Part shown: positions 34,461-47,753 of the stretch, piece after piece
How positions within the stretch are numbered: the stretch's first letter is position 1
Layout of the letters: the number at the start of each line of letters is the position of its first letter
NCBI RefSeq assembly: GCF_019090165.1
Contig: NZ_JAHRIB010000156.1
Coordinates: forward strand, 62,001-126,000
DNA: 64,000 bases
Reading direction: 5' to 3'
DNA from: Streptomyces sp. BV286
GTDB lineage: Bacteria; Actinomycetota; Actinomycetes; Streptomycetales; Streptomycetaceae
Notes under the pieces: generated by a model
Databases searched by the model: none
What the model was told of the DNA's origin: nothing
What the model saw: only the letters and a program-made list of their open reading frames with translations
Program-made: the position numbers and the translations under genes

Positions 34461-34660
34461 GTCTTGCGGCTCTCGGCCGCCGCGAACAGCGCGAACGACA
34501 GCACCACCAGCGCGACGCTCCCGTAGATCTCGCGGCCGTCGAGAAAACCGAGCCGCTGTACGAGACCCCAGTCGCGCATCCACCCGGTGAACTCGTGCAC
34601 CAGGCCGACCCCGCCCTGCAGCAGAGCGATCACGCCGAGAAACTCCAGAACCTGCTTCAT
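34454..34660 (-). CDS. small membrane protein
   Basis: A 68-aa protein with two hydrophobic helices: EFLGVIALLQGGVGLVHEF (3-25) and SVALVVLSFALFAAAE (48-63), separated by a polar loop with two tryptophans. The ATG at 34660 lies after GAGGATCC. It looks like a small integral membrane protein of unknown role. Codon bias supports it, and it is divergent from the histidine kinase. Confidence 0.6.
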   Translation of the reverse strand: MKQVLEFLGVIALLQGGVGLVHEFTGWMRDWGLVQRLGFLDGREIYGSVALVVLSFALFAAAESRKTG

Positions 34661-34838
34661 ACGAGGATCCTCGCCCCGCCGTCCTCCCGCGTTCATCGGC
34701 CGCGGGGCGAGGCCCGGCCGACGGAAGTCCCCGGTGGCGCCGGGGGCCCGGCCGAAAGTCTGCCGCGCCTGCGACTTTGGTAGATGATCAGGCGTCCGGG
34801 GCGGTGCGAGCGGTCGCGGATGCGTAGATTTGTCGACC

Positions 34839-36095
34839 GTGAGTGATATCGCGCCGCTGCCGAAACCCCCGACCACCCCCGTGCGCCGGTGGTTCCTCCC
34901 GTCGGCCGTCACTTCGGAACTGGACCCGGACCTCACCGGTCGCAAGGGACGCCCGCGGCGCACCGCGCGGGACTGGGCCGTCGACTTCGCCTGTTTCCTG
35001 ATCGCCGTCGTGGTGGGCCTCCTCGGCGCCGAGGAGGCGACGAAGGACCCCACCCTCCCGTACGCGGTGGAAGTCCTCGACCAGTCGCTCGGGGCGCTGG
35101 CCTGTGCGGCCGTCTGGCTCCGGCGGCGCTGGCCGGTCGGCCTGGCCGTGGCGATGGTGCCGGTCGGCTTCGTGTCGAACAGCGCGGGCGGCGCGGCGAT
35201 GGTCGCCCTGTTCACACTCGCCGTGCACAGGCCCTTCAGGTACGTCGCGTGGATGGCGGGCGCCAGTCTCGCGCTGCTGCCCGTCTTCTACTGGCTGCGC
35301 CCCGACTCGGAGCTCCCGTTCATCGTGGTCGTCGGCCTCGGCGGGCTGCTGACCGTCGCGGTGGTGGGCTGGGGCATGCTCGCGCGGGCCAAGCGGCAGC
35401 TCATGATGAGTCTTCGCGACCGTGCGCGGCGGGCGGAGACCGAGGCGGAGCTGCGGGCCGAGCAGGCCCAGCGGCTGGCCCGGGAGGCCATCGCACGCGA
35501 GATGCACGACGTCCTCGCCCATCGGCTGACCCTGCTCAGCGTGCACGCCGGGGCGCTGGAGATCCGGCCGGACGCCCCCCGGGCGGAGGTGGCGCGGGCC
35601 GCCGGGGTGATCCGCGAGAGCGCGCACGAGGCCCTCCAGGACCTGCGGGAGATCATCGGGGTGCTCCGGGCCTCCGGTGACGACGGCGACGAGTCCGGGC
35701 GGCCGCAGCCGACGCTCGCCGCCCTGGAGGGGCTGGTCGCCGAGAGCCGCGAGGCAGGCATGAAGGTCACGCTCGACAGCAGGGTCGTGGACGCGGCCGA
35801 CGTCCCCGCCTCGGTGGGCCGCACCACGTACCGCATCGCCCAGGAGTGCCTGACCAACGCCCGCAAGCACGCCCCGGGCGCGGAGGTCACGGTCACCGTG
35901 GCCGGTGCCCGGGGCGCCGGCGTCACCGTCTCCGTGCACAACCCGCCGCCGCCCGGCGACGTCCCCCACGTCCCGGGCTCCGGGCAGGGCCTCATCGGTC
36001 TCACCGAACGGGCCACGCTCGCGGGCGGACGCCTGGAGCATGGACCGGGCGAGGACGGCGGTTTCCTCGTGCACGCGTGGCTGCCCTGGCGTTGA
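34839..36095 (+). CDS. NarL-type sensor histidine kinase
   Basis: A 418-aa kinase. Four or five membrane helices lie in residues 45-190. The HisKA_3 domain has the phospho-acceptor H in AREAIAREMHDVLAHRL near 225. The ATPase part has QECLTNARKHAPGAEVTV (N box) and GSGQGLIGLTERA (G box). The GTG at 34839 lies eight bases past a TAGATT -10 box (34825-34830), so the transcript may be leaderless. It pairs with the response regulator 151 bp downstream. Confidence 0.9.
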   Translation: MSDIAPLPKPPTTPVRRWFLPSAVTSELDPDLTGRKGRPRRTARDWAVDFACFLIAVVVGLLGAEEATKDPTLPYAVEVLDQSLGALACAAVWLRRRWPVGLAVAMVPVGFVSNSAGGAAMVALFTLAVHRPFRYVAWMAGASLALLPVFYWLRPDSELPFIVVVGLGGLLTVAVVGWGMLARAKRQLMMSLRDRARRAETEAELRAEQAQRLAREAIAREMHDVLAHRLTLLSVHAGALEIRPDAPRAEVARAAGVIRESAHEALQDLREIIGVLRASGDDGDESGRPQPTLAALEGLVAESREAGMKVTLDSRVVDAADVPASVGRTTYRIAQECLTNARKHAPGAEVTVTVAGARGAGVTVSVHNPPPPGDVPHVPGSGQGLIGLTERATLAGGRLEHGPGEDGGFLVHAWLPWR

Positions 36096-36234
36096 GGACG
36101 CGGTGTGAGCCGGTGCGCGACCGGGCGTGCGAGCCGGAGCGTGCGTCGTGTGCCCGGTCGCGCAGGGGCACTGGAGGGGCCGCCGTCCCCGGACGAGCCC
36201 GGGAAAAGGGTGCGGTCCGGTGGGGCGGTGTCAT

Positions 36235-36246
36235 TACGGTAGGCGC
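36235..36246 (+). promoter_or_regulatory. leaderless promoter of the response regulator gene
   Basis: The -10 box TACGGT (36235-36240) is followed by exactly six bases and then ATG 36247, the geometry of leaderless actinobacterial transcripts. It would let the regulator be expressed apart from its kinase. Confidence 0.55.
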
Positions 36247-36918
36247 ATGACTCCGATCCGTCTGCTCCTCGTCGACGACGACCCGCTGGTCAGAGCCGGC
36301 CTCTCCTTCATGCTGGGCGGCGCCGACGACCTCGAGATCGTGGGCGAGGCCGCCGACGGCGGCGAGGTCGAAGCGCTCGTCGACCGTACGCGCCCCGACG
36401 TCGTCCTCATGGACATCAGGATGCCGACGGTGGACGGCCTGGTCGCCACGGAACGGCTCCGCGGCCGCAAGGACGCCCCCCAGGTCATTGTTCTCACCAC
36501 TTTCCACGCCGACGAGCAGGTGCTGCGCGCCCTGCGTGCGGGCGCCGCGGGCTTCGTTCTCAAGGACACCCCGCCCGCCGAGATCCTCCACGCCGTACGC
36601 CGGGTCGCGGCCGGTGATCCCGTGCTCTCGCCCACCGTCACCCGGCAGTTGATGGAGCACGCCGCGGGCGGCGCGCTCGACACCCGGCGCACGACGGCCC
36701 GTACGCGTGTCGCCGCCCTCAACGACCGTGAGCGCGAGGTCGCCGTGGCGGTCGGTCAGGGCTGCTCGAACGCCGAGATCGCGACCGGACTGTTCATGAG
36801 CGTGGCCACCGTGAAGACGCACGTCTCCCGCATCCTCGCCAAACTCGACCTCAACAACCGCGTGCAGATCGCCCTGTTGACGTACGACGCCGGACTTCTG
36901 GAGGAGGACGGGCGCTGA
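36247..36918 (+). CDS. NarL/LuxR family response regulator
   Basis: A 223-aa regulator. The receiver domain (1-120) has LLLVDDDPLVRAGL, the phosphorylated aspartate in VVLMDIRMP, and the lysine in GFVLKDTPP. The LuxR helix-turn-helix (158-215) has LNDREREVAVAVGQGCSNAEIA and VATVKTHVSRILAKLDLNNRVQ. It is the partner of the kinase at 34839-36095 by position and type. Targets are unknown. Confidence 0.92.
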   Translation: MTPIRLLLVDDDPLVRAGLSFMLGGADDLEIVGEAADGGEVEALVDRTRPDVVLMDIRMPTVDGLVATERLRGRKDAPQVIVLTTFHADEQVLRALRAGAAGFVLKDTPPAEILHAVRRVAAGDPVLSPTVTRQLMEHAAGGALDTRRTTARTRVAALNDREREVAVAVGQGCSNAEIATGLFMSVATVKTHVSRILAKLDLNNRVQIALLTYDAGLLEEDGR

Positions 36919-37019
36919 GGCCCGGGTGGCGCGGCCCGGGCGGTGTGAGCGGCGAGGCCCCGGCCCGGGCGCCCCGGCGGCGTCCGGCCCTCGCCGGTGG
37001 CGCCGGCCCGGCAGGGAGG

Positions 37020-38033
37020 TCAGTCCCGGCCGCCGGGGATCTCCGCAAGGTGGACCGCCCTGCGTCCGCGCCGGGACAGTTCGCACGCCTCGGCGATCCG
37101 CAGCGCGTGCAGCGCCTCGCGCCCGTCGCACGGGTTGGCCCGCTCGCCGCGCACCACCTCGACGAACGCGTGCAGCTCCGCCTCGTACGCCGGCCCGAAC
37201 CGCTCCAGGAACCCCGTCCACGGCTTGGTCGCGGCCGGCGGCCCCGCCGCTTCCGTGGACGCGATGGGCGTGCGGTCGTCGAGCCCGACCCCGATCTGGT
37301 CCAGCTCTCCGGCCAGCTCCATCCGTACGTCGTAGCCGGCGCCGTTCAGGCGGGTCGCCGTCGCCGAGGCGAGCGTGCCGTCGTCCAGCGTGAGGACGGC
37401 CGCCGCCGTGTCGATGTCGCCCGCCTCGCGGAACATCGGGGGCCCGGTGTCCGACCCCATCGCGTACACCTCGGTGACCTCGTGCCCGGTCACCCACCGC
37501 AGCATGTCGAAGTCCTGCACCAGGGCGTCCCGGTACAGTCCGCCGGAGAGCGGCAGGTACGCGGGCGACGGCGGTGACTGGTCGGAGGTCATCGCCCGTA
37601 CGGTGTGCAGCCGGCCGAGCCGGCCGGAGCGCACCGCCTCGCGCGCGGCCGTGTAGCCCAGGTCGAAGCGCCGCTGGAAGCCCATCTGCAGGATCGTTCC
37701 GGCTGCTTCGACCTCCGCGATGGCCGTCAGTGTGCCCGCCAGGTCGAGGGCTATGGGCTTCTCGCAGAAGACGGGAAGCCCGGCCCGTGCTGCCCGACCG
37801 ATCAGTTCGCCGTGGGCCGATGTGGCCGCGGTGATGACCACGGCGTCCACGCCCCAGGTGAAGATCTCGTCCACGCCGGGCGCCGCCGTGGCGCCTAAGC
37901 GGTCCGCGAGCCGTCGTGCCCGTGCGGGGTCCGCGTCCGTGACGATGAGGGAGCCGCCCACCTCGCGGTGACGACTGAGGGCGGTCGCATGAAATGTACC
38001 GATACGACCCGTCCCGATGAGTCCGATGCGCAT
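37020..38033 (-). CDS. Gfo/Idh/MocA family, inositol 2-dehydrogenase-like
   Basis: A 337-aa NAD-dependent sugar/polyol dehydrogenase. It has the Rossmann motif GLIGTGRIG, the EKPIALD motif near 95 with the substrate lysine, MGFQRRFDLGY, and a catalytic DFDMLRWVTGHE region. These fit myo-inositol 2-dehydrogenase, but other polyols remain possible. The ATG at 38033 starts the Rossmann strand. It is divergent from a GntR regulator with a perfect palindrome in the shared region. Confidence 0.85.
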   Translation of the reverse strand: MRIGLIGTGRIGTFHATALSRHREVGGSLIVTDADPARARRLADRLGATAAPGVDEIFTWGVDAVVITAATSAHGELIGRAARAGLPVFCEKPIALDLAGTLTAIAEVEAAGTILQMGFQRRFDLGYTAAREAVRSGRLGRLHTVRAMTSDQSPPSPAYLPLSGGLYRDALVQDFDMLRWVTGHEVTEVYAMGSDTGPPMFREAGDIDTAAAVLTLDDGTLASATATRLNGAGYDVRMELAGELDQIGVGLDDRTPIASTEAAGPPAATKPWTGFLERFGPAYEAELHAFVEVVRGERANPCDGREALHALRIAEACELSRRGRRAVHLAEIPGGRD

Positions 38034-38073
38034 GGGACCAAACTGAGGGCGGACCCTACACCCTGTCAACGCT

Positions 38074-38085
38074 TTGTCCGGACAA
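38074..38085. promoter_or_regulatory. GntR-type operator
   Basis: A perfect 12-bp palindrome TTGTCCGGACAA lies in the 102-bp gap between the divergent dehydrogenase and GntR genes. Its size and symmetry fit a GntR/HutC repressor site. Confidence 0.72.
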
Positions 38086-38122
38086 TCGAACTTCACAACT
38101 TCCCGTCATCATTCACCGGAGC

Positions 38123-38128
38123 TACGCT
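38123..38128 (+). promoter_or_regulatory. -10 box of a leaderless gntR transcript
   Basis: TACGCT is followed by seven bases and GTG 38136, so translation probably starts at the first transcribed nucleotide. There is no ribosome site before this GTG. Confidence 0.5.
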
Positions 38129-38135
38129 CGGGCCC

Positions 38136-38900
38136 GTGCCGAAACCAGATGTGGACCCGACCGCGCCGCTCCAGCTCAGCGTCGACCGGAACAGCCCGGT
38201 GCCGCTCTACTTCCAGCTGGCCCAGCAGCTCGAAGCGGCGATCGAGCACGGCGCCCTGACCCCTGGCAGCCTCCTGGGCAACGAGATCGAGCTCGCCGGA
38301 CGCCTCGGCCTGTCCCGCCCCACGGTCCGCCAGGCGATCCAGTCCCTGGTCGACAAGGGCCTCCTCGTGCGCCGCCGGGGCGTCGGCACCCAGGTCGTGC
38401 ACAGCCAGGTCAAACGCCCGCTGGAGCTCAGCAGCCTCTACGACGACCTGGAGGCGGCGGGACAGCGCCCGGCGACCCGCGTCCTCGTCAACACCGTCGT
38501 CCCGGCGTCGGCCGAGGTGGCGGCCGCCCTGGCGGTGGCGGAGGGCAGCGACGTGCACCGGGTGGAGCGGCTGCGCCTGGCCCACGGCGAGCCGATGGCG
38601 TACCTCGGCAACTACCTGCCCCCCGGCCTCCTCGACCTCGACAGCTCACAGCTGGAGGCCACCGGTCTGTACCGGATGATGCGCGGCGCGGGCATCACCC
38701 TGCACAGCGCCCGCCAGTCCGTCGGCGCCCGTGCCGCCACGCTCGTGGAGGCCGAGCGCCTCGACGAGTCCGAGGGCGCCCCGCTGCTCACCATGCAGCG
38801 CACCACCTTCGACGACACGGGCCGCGCCGTCGAGTTCGGCTCCCACACCTACCGCGCCTCGCGCTACTCCTTCGATTTCCAGCTGCTCGTACGCCCCTGA
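38136..38900 (+). CDS. GntR/HutC family regulator
   Basis: A 254-aa regulator. The winged helix lies at 18-85 (PLYFQLAQQLEAAIEHGAL, LAGRLGLSRPTVRQAIQSLVDKGLLVRRRGVGTQV). The UTRA effector domain follows (about 100-245) with VHRVERLRLAHGEPMAYLGNYLP and the end GSHTYRASRYSFDFQL. It likely represses the divergent dehydrogenase through TTGTCCGGACAA and responds to a sugar or polyol. Confidence 0.88.
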   Translation: MPKPDVDPTAPLQLSVDRNSPVPLYFQLAQQLEAAIEHGALTPGSLLGNEIELAGRLGLSRPTVRQAIQSLVDKGLLVRRRGVGTQVVHSQVKRPLELSSLYDDLEAAGQRPATRVLVNTVVPASAEVAAALAVAEGSDVHRVERLRLAHGEPMAYLGNYLPPGLLDLDSSQLEATGLYRMMRGAGITLHSARQSVGARAATLVEAERLDESEGAPLLTMQRTTFDDTGRAVEFGSHTYRASRYSFDFQLLVRP

Positions 38901-39439
38901 CCTGGTACGACTCCGCTGCTGCGGCGGCGCCAGCGCATTTTCCGCCGGGTTCGTCACCGGTGTGGGCGGAGCGCGTCCAGGACGCCCGCGAGCCAGTGCC
39001 CGCCAGGGACAGGGCCGCGGCGGACCCACTTCGCCGAACCGGCGCCAGGATCACCCACTCGGGTGATGGAGACACCTCCCGGGGCATCACCCGGAACGGC
39101 TCCGAGCGGACGCGTCCGAGAAAAACATCTCCGCGGAGGACCCGATCCGCCGAATGGCGGATGGCGGCGAGCCGGACGTCTCGCTGACCCGCAGCAGCCG
39201 CCGGCCGACGACATCGACGAACAGGAACGACACATACCGCGCGCCAACCACCCCGGAGCCGGGAAGCCGCCTGCCCCGGCAGCGTGACGACCGGGGGCGC
39301 GGGCGACCGCGCGACCAGCCACGACGAACCCGCGCCCCACGGACGACCGCGGCCCACCGGGCCGCCCCGGGTGTTCCCGGTGCGGAGCGAGGGGGCGCCG
39401 CCGTGCGGTCCGGCCGCGGCGTGCGGCAGAATCGGCGCG
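38901..39439. other. 539-bp gene-free region with hairpins
   Basis: No protein with family similarity was seen on either strand. It holds several compact inverted repeats, for example CTCCGCGGAG near 39130 and ATCCGCC-N4-GGCGGAT at 39145-39162. It is long for this packed neighbourhood and may hold a leader or small RNA ahead of the ROK kinase gene. Confidence 0.4.
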
Positions 39440-40624
39440 ATGAGCACCTACCGCGACCTCGCACTCCCCAAGGCGCTCGGCTCCGCCAGAGCCGCGGGCG
39501 CCCCCATCGGCTCCCGCCGGTCCACCGTCCTGCGCACCGTGGGCACGCGTGAGCGCCGTTCCCACCTGACGGCACCGCGCGTACCCACCGTCGGCATCGA
39601 CATCGGCGGTACGAAGGTGATGGCGGGAGTCGTCGACGCGGACGGCAACATCCTGGAGAAGGTCCGCACCGAGACCCCCGACAAGTCCAAGAGCCCCAAG
39701 GTCGTCGAGGACACCATCGTCGAACTGGTCCTGGACCTCTCCGACCGGCACGACGTGCACGCGGTCGGCATCGGCGCGGCCGGCTGGGTCGACGCGGAAC
39801 GCAACCGCGTCCTGTTCGCGCCCCACCTGTCGTGGCGCAACGAGCCCCTGCGGGACCGCATCGCCGGACGCCTCGCCGTGCCCGTACTGGTCGACAACGA
39901 CGCCAACACGGCCGCCTGGGCGGAATGGCGCTTCGGCGCGGGCAGCGGCGAGGACCACCTCGTCATGATCACGCTCGGTACCGGAATCGGCGGCGCCATC
40001 CTGGAGGACGGGCAGGTCAAGCGCGGCAAGTTCGGTGTGGCCGGCGAGTTCGGCCACATGCAGGTCGTCCCCGGCGGCCACCGCTGCCCGTGCGGCAACC
40101 GCGGCTGCTGGGAGCAGTACAGCTCCGGCAACGCGCTGGTCCGCGAGGCCCGCGAACTCGCCGCCGCCGACTCCCCGGTGGCCTACGGGATCATCGAGCA
40201 CGTCAAGGGCAACATCTCCGAGATCACCGGCCCGATGATCACCGAGCTGGCCCGCGAGGGCGACGCGATGTGCATCGAGTTGCTCCAGGACATCGGCCAG
40301 TGGCTCGGCGTCGGCATCGCGAACCTCGCGGCCGCGCTCGACCCGTCCTGCTTCGTCATCGGCGGGGGCGTCAGCGCCGCCGACGACCTGCTGATCGGCC
40401 CCGCGAGGGACGCCTTCCGGCGCCACCTGACCGGCCGCGGATACCGCCCCGAGGCCCGCATCGCCCGCGCCCAGCTCGGCCCCGAGGCCGGCATGGTCGG
40501 CGCCGCCGACCTCGCACGCCTGGTCGCCCGCCGCTTCCGGCGCGCCAACCGCCGCCGCGTCGAGCGCTACGAGCGGTACGAGCGGTTCGCCGAGTCCCGC
40601 CGCTCGGCGCAGGAGACGCTGTGA
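39440..40624 (+). CDS. ROK family sugar kinase (glucokinase type)
   Basis: A 394-aa ROK kinase. A polar 50-residue N-terminal extension precedes the phosphate motif VGIDIGGTKVMAGVVD. Catalytic DNDANTAAWAEW follows, then the ROK zinc site GHMQVVPGGHRCPCGNRGCWEQYSSG and the C-terminal GGGVSAADDLL. It lacks a helix-turn-helix, so it is an enzyme. Its stop overlaps the start of the next gene by four bases. Confidence 0.9.
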   Translation: MSTYRDLALPKALGSARAAGAPIGSRRSTVLRTVGTRERRSHLTAPRVPTVGIDIGGTKVMAGVVDADGNILEKVRTETPDKSKSPKVVEDTIVELVLDLSDRHDVHAVGIGAAGWVDAERNRVLFAPHLSWRNEPLRDRIAGRLAVPVLVDNDANTAAWAEWRFGAGSGEDHLVMITLGTGIGGAILEDGQVKRGKFGVAGEFGHMQVVPGGHRCPCGNRGCWEQYSSGNALVREARELAAADSPVAYGIIEHVKGNISEITGPMITELAREGDAMCIELLQDIGQWLGVGIANLAAALDPSCFVIGGGVSAADDLLIGPARDAFRRHLTGRGYRPEARIARAQLGPEAGMVGAADLARLVARRFRRANRRRVERYERYERFAESRRSAQETL

Positions 40625-41202
40625 CGGCCTCGCTGCCGCGCCAGGCCTCGCCCCCGGACGAGCCGTCGCGGCCGCCCGAGGACCGGGGCCGCACGATCCG
40701 CCGCCGCGCCCTGACACTTCTGATCATCGTGCTGCTCATCGGCGTCCCGGCCGGCTACCTGGTGATCTCCGCCAACCAGAGCCGCGACAGCGGCAAGGAC
40801 AAGGAGGCGAAGTACTCGGCGACCGGCCTGACCCCGGGCTGGCCCTCCCGTGTCCAGCGCCGCCTGTACCAGGTGCCCATCCCGGGCTACTCGGCCGAGG
40901 TGGCGTACTACGAGACGAACAACTGGAAGACCAGCCGCCTCTACGTCCAGTTCCTCACCAGCGACGAGGCCCTCGACCACTTCCTCAAGACCATCGGCAC
41001 CAGCCGTGCCGCCCTGAAGAAGGACGACATCGCCATCGGCGCCCGTGACCAGAGGGTCGTCGGCTGGGAGTTCACGGGACCCGGCCCCTGGTCGGGCCTC
41101 AGCCACGCCAGGAAGAACCCGACCCCCACGCAGGACATCGTCGTGAACTGGTCGAAGCCCGGCCACCCCATGGTCTACGTGGTCTCCAGAACGACGCCCT
41201 GA
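40621..41202 (+). CDS. single-pass membrane protein of unknown function
   Basis: A 193-aa protein with a basic, proline-rich cytoplasmic N-terminus, one membrane helix (ALTLLIIVLLIGVPAGYLVI, about 29-48) and an extracellular domain of about 140 residues with several aromatic residues (YYETNNWKTSRLYVQFLT). Its GTG overlaps the ROK kinase stop (GTGA). Not recognised beyond this; the coupling suggests co-expression with the kinase. Confidence 0.7.
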   Translation: MTASLPRQASPPDEPSRPPEDRGRTIRRRALTLLIIVLLIGVPAGYLVISANQSRDSGKDKEAKYSATGLTPGWPSRVQRRLYQVPIPGYSAEVAYYETNNWKTSRLYVQFLTSDEALDHFLKTIGTSRAALKKDDIAIGARDQRVVGWEFTGPGPWSGLSHARKNPTPTQDIVVNWSKPGHPMVYVVSRTTP

Positions 41203-41295
41203 CCGCCCCGCTCCGCCGCCGAGCCGCATTGTCGGACCCGGCCCGTAGAGTCGAGGACGAGTGATCCGTCCGGGGCGAGGGAGGTGGCCGGGAGC

Positions 41296-44132
41296 ATGAA
41301 CGCGGGGGAGACGCGTGCCGATTCCGGCACCGCGCCCGAGGTGTCCGTCCGGCTGGCCGCCGTGTTCCTGCCCGCCGCGCTGCCCCGCGACGGGCGGATG
41401 GCCTTCTGGGACCCGGGCGGCGACACACCGGTCCCCGCCCCGGACACCGAGCTGACGGTCGTACGGCGGCACGGGACCGGGGCCCGGCGATGGTCGGCCC
41501 CCGCACTGACACTGCCCGTCACCCAGGCGCTGCCCCTGCTCGTCCGGGCCAGGCGTGATCTTGCCGCGCACCCCGCCACGGCCTGCTGGGGCGCCGCCGC
41601 ACTGCACGCGCTGCGGCTCGTCGCGCGCGGTCGACTGCTCCCGGGCCTGACAGCCGACGGATACGACGCCTGGCGGGCCGGCCCCCTGGACCCGGACGAC
41701 ATCGCCCACCTGCGGGCCGTCGCCGCGGCCCTCCCGTTCGAGGGGCACGCCGTCCCCCTGCCGGGCAGCGGCCCGCTCCGGCTGCCCGACCCGGAAGCAC
41801 TGACACGTGCCTTCCTGGACGCGGTCGCCGACGCCCTGCCCCGTACCCCGGCCGCTCCGTACGCCGCCGGGAAGCCCTTCGCGGCGGCAGGCCCTCAGCG
41901 ACTGCCGGGTGCCCAGGACTGGGCGGCGGAGGTCGCCGCGGGCATGGACGCGGGCGTCCGGATCTCCCTGCGCCTGGACCTGTCGGCGTACGAGCTGTTC
42001 GACGACAGCGAGGGCGCGCGGCGGGCGGGCGCGGCCGTCGTCCAGGTGCACAGCCTCGCCGACCCCACCCTCGTCGTCGACGCCGCGAGCCTGTGGGCGG
42101 GCGCCGCCGACACCACGTTCGGCCCGCGCGCCCGTGTCGACGCCGCCCTCGCCGTGCGGCGCGCCGCCCGTGTCTGGGCGCCCCTGGACCGGCTGTCCGC
42201 GCAGGACGTGCCGGACGTACTGGCACTGTCCGAGGGCGAGTTGTCGGACCTGCTGGGTGTCGCGGCGACTCGCCTCGGCGCGGCCGGGGTCGCCGTGCAC
42301 TGGCCCCGTGACCTCGCCCAGGACCTGAGCGCGGCGGCGGTCGTCCGCACCGCGCCGGGCTCGGCCACGGACGGTACGGGCTTCTTCGAGAGCGAGGAAC
42401 TGCTCCAGTTCCGCTGGCAGTTGGCGCTGGGTGGTGATCCGCTCAGCGAGGCGGAGATGGACGCCCTGGCCGAGGCACACCGCCCCGTCGTCCGGCTGCG
42501 CGACCAGTGGGTGCTCGTCGACCCGGCCCTGGTCCGCAAGGCCCGCAAGCGCGAACTGGGTCTGCTCGACCCGGTCGACGCCCTCTCCGTCGCGCTCACC
42601 GGCACCGCGGAGGTCGACGGCGAGACGGTCGAGGCGGTGCCGGTCGGCGCGATCGCCGCCCTGCGCGACCGTCTGACGGCGGGACTGCTGCCCGCCGAAC
42701 CACCCGCCGCGCTCAAGGCGACCCTCCGGGACTACCAACTCCGCGGACTGGCCTGGCTCGACCTCATGACGTCGCTCGGTCTCGGCGGCTGCCTCGCCGA
42801 CGACATGGGGCTCGGCAAGACCGTCACGGTCATCGCCCTCCACCTGAAGCGGGCACGCACCGAACCGACCCTCGTCGTGTGCCCCGCCTCACTGCTCGGC
42901 AACTGGCAGCGGGAGATCGAGCGGTTCGCCCCCGGAGTGCCCGTGCGCCGCTTCCACGGACCGGAGCGCTCCCTGGCCGACATGGACGGCGGTTTCGTCC
43001 TGACCACTTACGGCACGATGCGGTCGACGGCGCCGCGGCTCGCCCAGCAGGCATGGGGCATGGTCGTCGCGGACGAGGCCCAGCACGTCAAGAACCCGTA
43101 CTCGGCGACGGCCAAGGCCCTGCGGACGATCCCCGCACCGGCCAGGGTCGCCCTGAGCGGCACACCGGTGGAGAACAACCTCTCCGAGCTGTGGGCCCTG
43201 CTCGACTGGACCACGCCGGGGCTTCTCGGCCCGCTGAAGTCCTTCCGCGCCCGGCACGCACGCGCAGTGGAGAACGGCGAGGACGAGGAGGCCGTGGCCC
43301 GCCTGTCCCGCCTGATCCGGCCCTTCCTCCTCCGGCGCAAGAAGTCCGACCCGGGCATCGTCCCCGAGCTGCCCCCCAAGACGGAGACGGACCATCCCGT
43401 CCCTCTCAGCCGTGAACAGGCCTCCCTGTACGAGGCCGTGGTCCGCGAATCGATGCTGGCCATCGAGTCGACGGAGGGCATCGCCCGGCGCGGCCTCGTC
43501 CTGAAGCTCCTCACCGCGCTCAAGCAGATCTGCGACCACCCCGCGCTGTACCTGAAGGAGGAACCGGACGGGCGTCCCAGCGGCTCGGGGGCGGCTCGGC
43601 AGGCCGCCCGTTCCGGGAAACTGGCCCTGCTCGACGAGCTGTTGGACACGTTGCTCGCGGAGGACGGTTCGGCGCTCGTCTTCACGCAGTACGTGGGGAT
43701 GGCCCGGTTGATCACGAACCATCTGGCGGCGCGGGCGGTCCCTGTCGAGCTCCTTCACGGGGGCACGCCGGTGGCGGAGCGCGAACGGATGGTGGACCGT
43801 TTCCAGAGCGGAGCGACGCCGGTCCTGATCCTGTCTCTCAAGGCGGCCGGGACAGGCCTCAACCTCACGCGCGCGGGGCATGTCATCCACTTCGACCGCT
43901 GGTGGAACCCCGCCGTCGAGGAACAGGCCACCGACCGCGCCTACCGCATCGGCCAGACCCAGCCCGTCCAGGTGCACCGCCTCATCACCGAGGGCACCGT
44001 CGAGGACCGCATCGCCGACATGCTGGCTTCCAAGCGGGCTTTGGCGGACGCGATTCTCGGCTCGGGCGAGGCGTCCCTGACGGAGCTGACCGACCGTGAC
44101 CTGTCCGACCTGGTGTCACTCCGGAGGTCGGC

Positions 44133-44136
<4 letters not shown>
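41296..44136 (+). CDS. SNF2 family DEAD-like helicase
   Basis: A 946-aa ATP-dependent DNA translocase. The first 470 residues are a bacterial SNF2-associated domain with RVDAALAVRRAARVW and FRWQLALGGDPLSEAEMDALAEAH. The helicase motor follows: Walker A DDMGLGKTVT near 502, DEAQHVKN, LSGTPVENNLSELW, then the second lobe with TQYVGMARLI and AAGTGLNLTRAGHVIHFDRWWNPAVEEQATDRAYRIGQ-type motifs. ATG 41296 is used; GTG 41284 is possible. It is translationally coupled to the SWIM zinc-finger gene, a pairing common in Streptomyces and possibly involved in DNA repair. Confidence 0.92.
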
Positions 44137-47453
<3,317 letters not shown>

Positions 47454-47469
47454 ATCGTGCTGCCGCGAG

Positions 47470-47745
47470 TCAGCGGGACTCCGCGATGCCGAACGCGGTC
47501 AGGGCATTGTGGATGCCTTCTTCGAGGAGGGCGTCGGAGAGCCGGCGGTCGGTCAGTGCCCGGGAGAGCTGCAGGGTCCCGGGCATCATGGCGTAGACAC
47601 TGAGGACCTTCGTGCGGGCCGAACGCGGATCGGAGGGCGCGAGCCGCTCGGCGGTACCGTCGACGACCATCAGCACGCCGTCGGTGTAGGCCTGCTTGCC
47701 GGACCCTGGCCACGACTTGGGCCCGCCCTCGGTCTTCGGGGTGGG
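47470..47745 (-). pseudogene. TetR-family regulator, C-terminal fragment only
   Basis: The reading frame from 47745 down to 47470 encodes about 90 residues matching the ligand-domain end of TetR proteins: KQAYTDGVLMVVDGTAERL, then SARTKVLSVYAMMPGTLQLSRALTDRRLSDALL. No helix-turn-helix precedes it; an in-frame stop and the end of the oxidoreductase gene take its place. I read it as a truncated gene left by a rearrangement. A short standalone protein from an internal GTG (47676) is less likely. Confidence 0.55.
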
Positions 47746-47753
47746 TCAACCGT

